A stretch of DNA of 64,000 nt from JAAYUJ01 sp963698165 (GTDB lineage Bacteria > Desulfobacterota > Syntrophobacteria > Syntrophobacterales > Syntrophobacteraceae). A program made the translations under genes and the position numbers. Below, in pieces: positions 63,377 through 64,000 of the stretch. Numbering within the stretch: position 1 is the first letter of the stretch; every line of letters starts with the position of its first letter. The notes under the pieces are model-generated. The model was not told the DNA's origin and ran no database searches. It worked only from the letters and a program-made list of their open reading frames with translations. The DNA lies in contig CAVOPT010000006.1 in NCBI GenBank assembly GCA_963698165.1, positions 124,001 through 188,000 on the forward strand. Direction: 5' to 3'.

Positions 63377-63865
63377 ATGGAAAATCTCTGGGCACCGTGG
63401 CGAATGGAATACATCCTGGGTAAGAGGGAGCCTTACTGCATCTTTTGCCCCGAGGGAGACGGGCACACCGACGATGAGCGCCTCATCCTGCACCGGGGAC
63501 GGCTGTCCATGGTCATGATGAACAAGTATCCCTACAACAACGGCCACCTGCTGGTCGCACCGTGGAGGCACGTTGCCCGTTTGGAAGAGCTCACGGAAGA
63601 CGAAATGCTGGACCTAATGCGGTGGCTCAGGAGGAGCACCAGGATCATAGGACGGGTGATGGACCCCAGGGGGTTCAACGTCGGCCTCAACCTGGGCGCG
63701 GCGGCAGGGGCGGGAGTGGAGGAGCACATCCATTTCCACGTTGTGCCCCGGTGGGAGGGGGACACCAACTTCATGACGGTTTTCGCCGATGTCCGAAGCA
63801 TCCCTGAGCACTTGAACCAGACTTATCTCAAGCTGTTGAACCATTTTCAAAGAGAGGAACCCTGA
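63377..63865 (+). CDS. HIT-family nucleotide hydrolase
   Basis: 162 residues. Active-site histidine triad EEHIHFHVVPRW (HxHxH). Other marks: WAPWRMEYILG at the start, CIFC zinc-type pair (YCIFCPEGDG) and NNGHLLVAPWRHVARLEEL. The APA2/FHIT-like group with CxxC cleaves dinucleoside polyphosphates or AMP-linked compounds. ATG 63377 has GTGGGA 6 bases upstream; an ORF open from 63260 overlaps the previous gene. Confidence 0.93.
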   Translation: MENLWAPWRMEYILGKREPYCIFCPEGDGHTDDERLILHRGRLSMVMMNKYPYNNGHLLVAPWRHVARLEELTEDEMLDLMRWLRRSTRIIGRVMDPRGFNVGLNLGAAAGAGVEEHIHFHVVPRWEGDTNFMTVFADVRSIPEHLNQTYLKLLNHFQREEP

Positions 63866-63866
63866 T

Positions 63867-64000
63867 ATGAGACTCTTCAAGCTGATCACCGGGGGTTTGA
63901 TTGTGTTGATCATCGGCTTGTTCATTTACCAGAATGTCCCCACATTCAAGAGCTCCATCCCATTTTCGTTTGACCTGTTCATTCGCGAGAAAGTTACCGG
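63867..64000 (+). CDS. LapA-domain membrane protein, 3' cut by window end
   Basis: The first 44 codons are visible. MRLFKLITGGLIVLIIGLFI is one membrane helix, followed by YQNVPTFKSSIPFSFDLF, typical of LapA/DUF1049 proteins that help in LPS assembly. The ATG follows the HIT stop by 1 base with GAGAGGAA upstream. Too short to judge more. Confidence 0.65.
   Translation, partial: MRLFKLITGGLIVLIIGLFIYQNVPTFKSSIPFSFDLFIREKVT

Overview
The window reads as chromosomal DNA of a GC-rich Gram-negative bacterium, most likely a Desulfobacterota (Syntrophobacter-like) anaerobe. The basis is gene content and protein style: fdhD, a TRAP transporter, a Nif3/zinc-ribbon pair, an apgM-hom pair, a single-domain GNAT N-acetylglutamate synthase beside argJ, and dnaG-rpoD with yqeY. 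The lineage is an inference; no rRNA gene is present to confirm it.

Layout. 1-8.5 kb (+): an accessory island with a frameshifted TIR-domain gene, two proteins sharing an N-terminal segment that resembles a J-domain without HPD, a GrpE-like protein, a canonical-looking Hsp70 and a second Hsp70 with eroded nucleotide-binding motifs and a helical-repeat tail. 8.5-11.5 kb: an IS630-family element, a toxin-antitoxin remnant, and an ISAs1-family element with 15-bp inverted repeats, a 10-bp target duplication and a broken transposase. 11.6-15.7 kb: glucan phosphorylase (+) and ilvD (-) around a 750-bp gap. 15.9-23.7 kb (-): a probable catabolic operon (TRAP transporter, EamA transporter, HisD-family and DapB-like dehydrogenases, nitroreductase) beside the remnant of a PAS/sigma-54-type regulator. 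24.0-24.8 kb (-): a barstar/barnase pair.

24.9-51.3 kb (-) is mostly housekeeping: argJ, secA, argA-like, cysteine desulfurase-like, fdhD, Nudix, NCS2 permease, prs, zinc-ribbon protein, Nif3, tRNA-Met, rpoD, dnaG, yqeY, hisA, ybgC, the threonine-pathway set apgM/hom/aminotransferase, HDOD protein, PilB/GspE-type ATPase and rpoH. From 51.6 kb the direction switches: hisC, cmk, rpsA, sppA (+), a Sua5/YrdC protein (-), then a Ppx/GppA homologue, guaB, guaA, a UPF0280 gene, a YfcE-like phosphodiesterase, a HIT protein and a LapA-like gene cut by the window end.

The least ordinary parts are the multi-component Hsp70 island with a decayed TIR gene, the HisD-family/TRAP catabolic cluster of unknown substrate, and the secreted barnase-like RNase with its inhibitor. 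The Ppx/GppA and UPF0280 genes each carry a single frameshift near a C-run, which may be real or a base-calling error.
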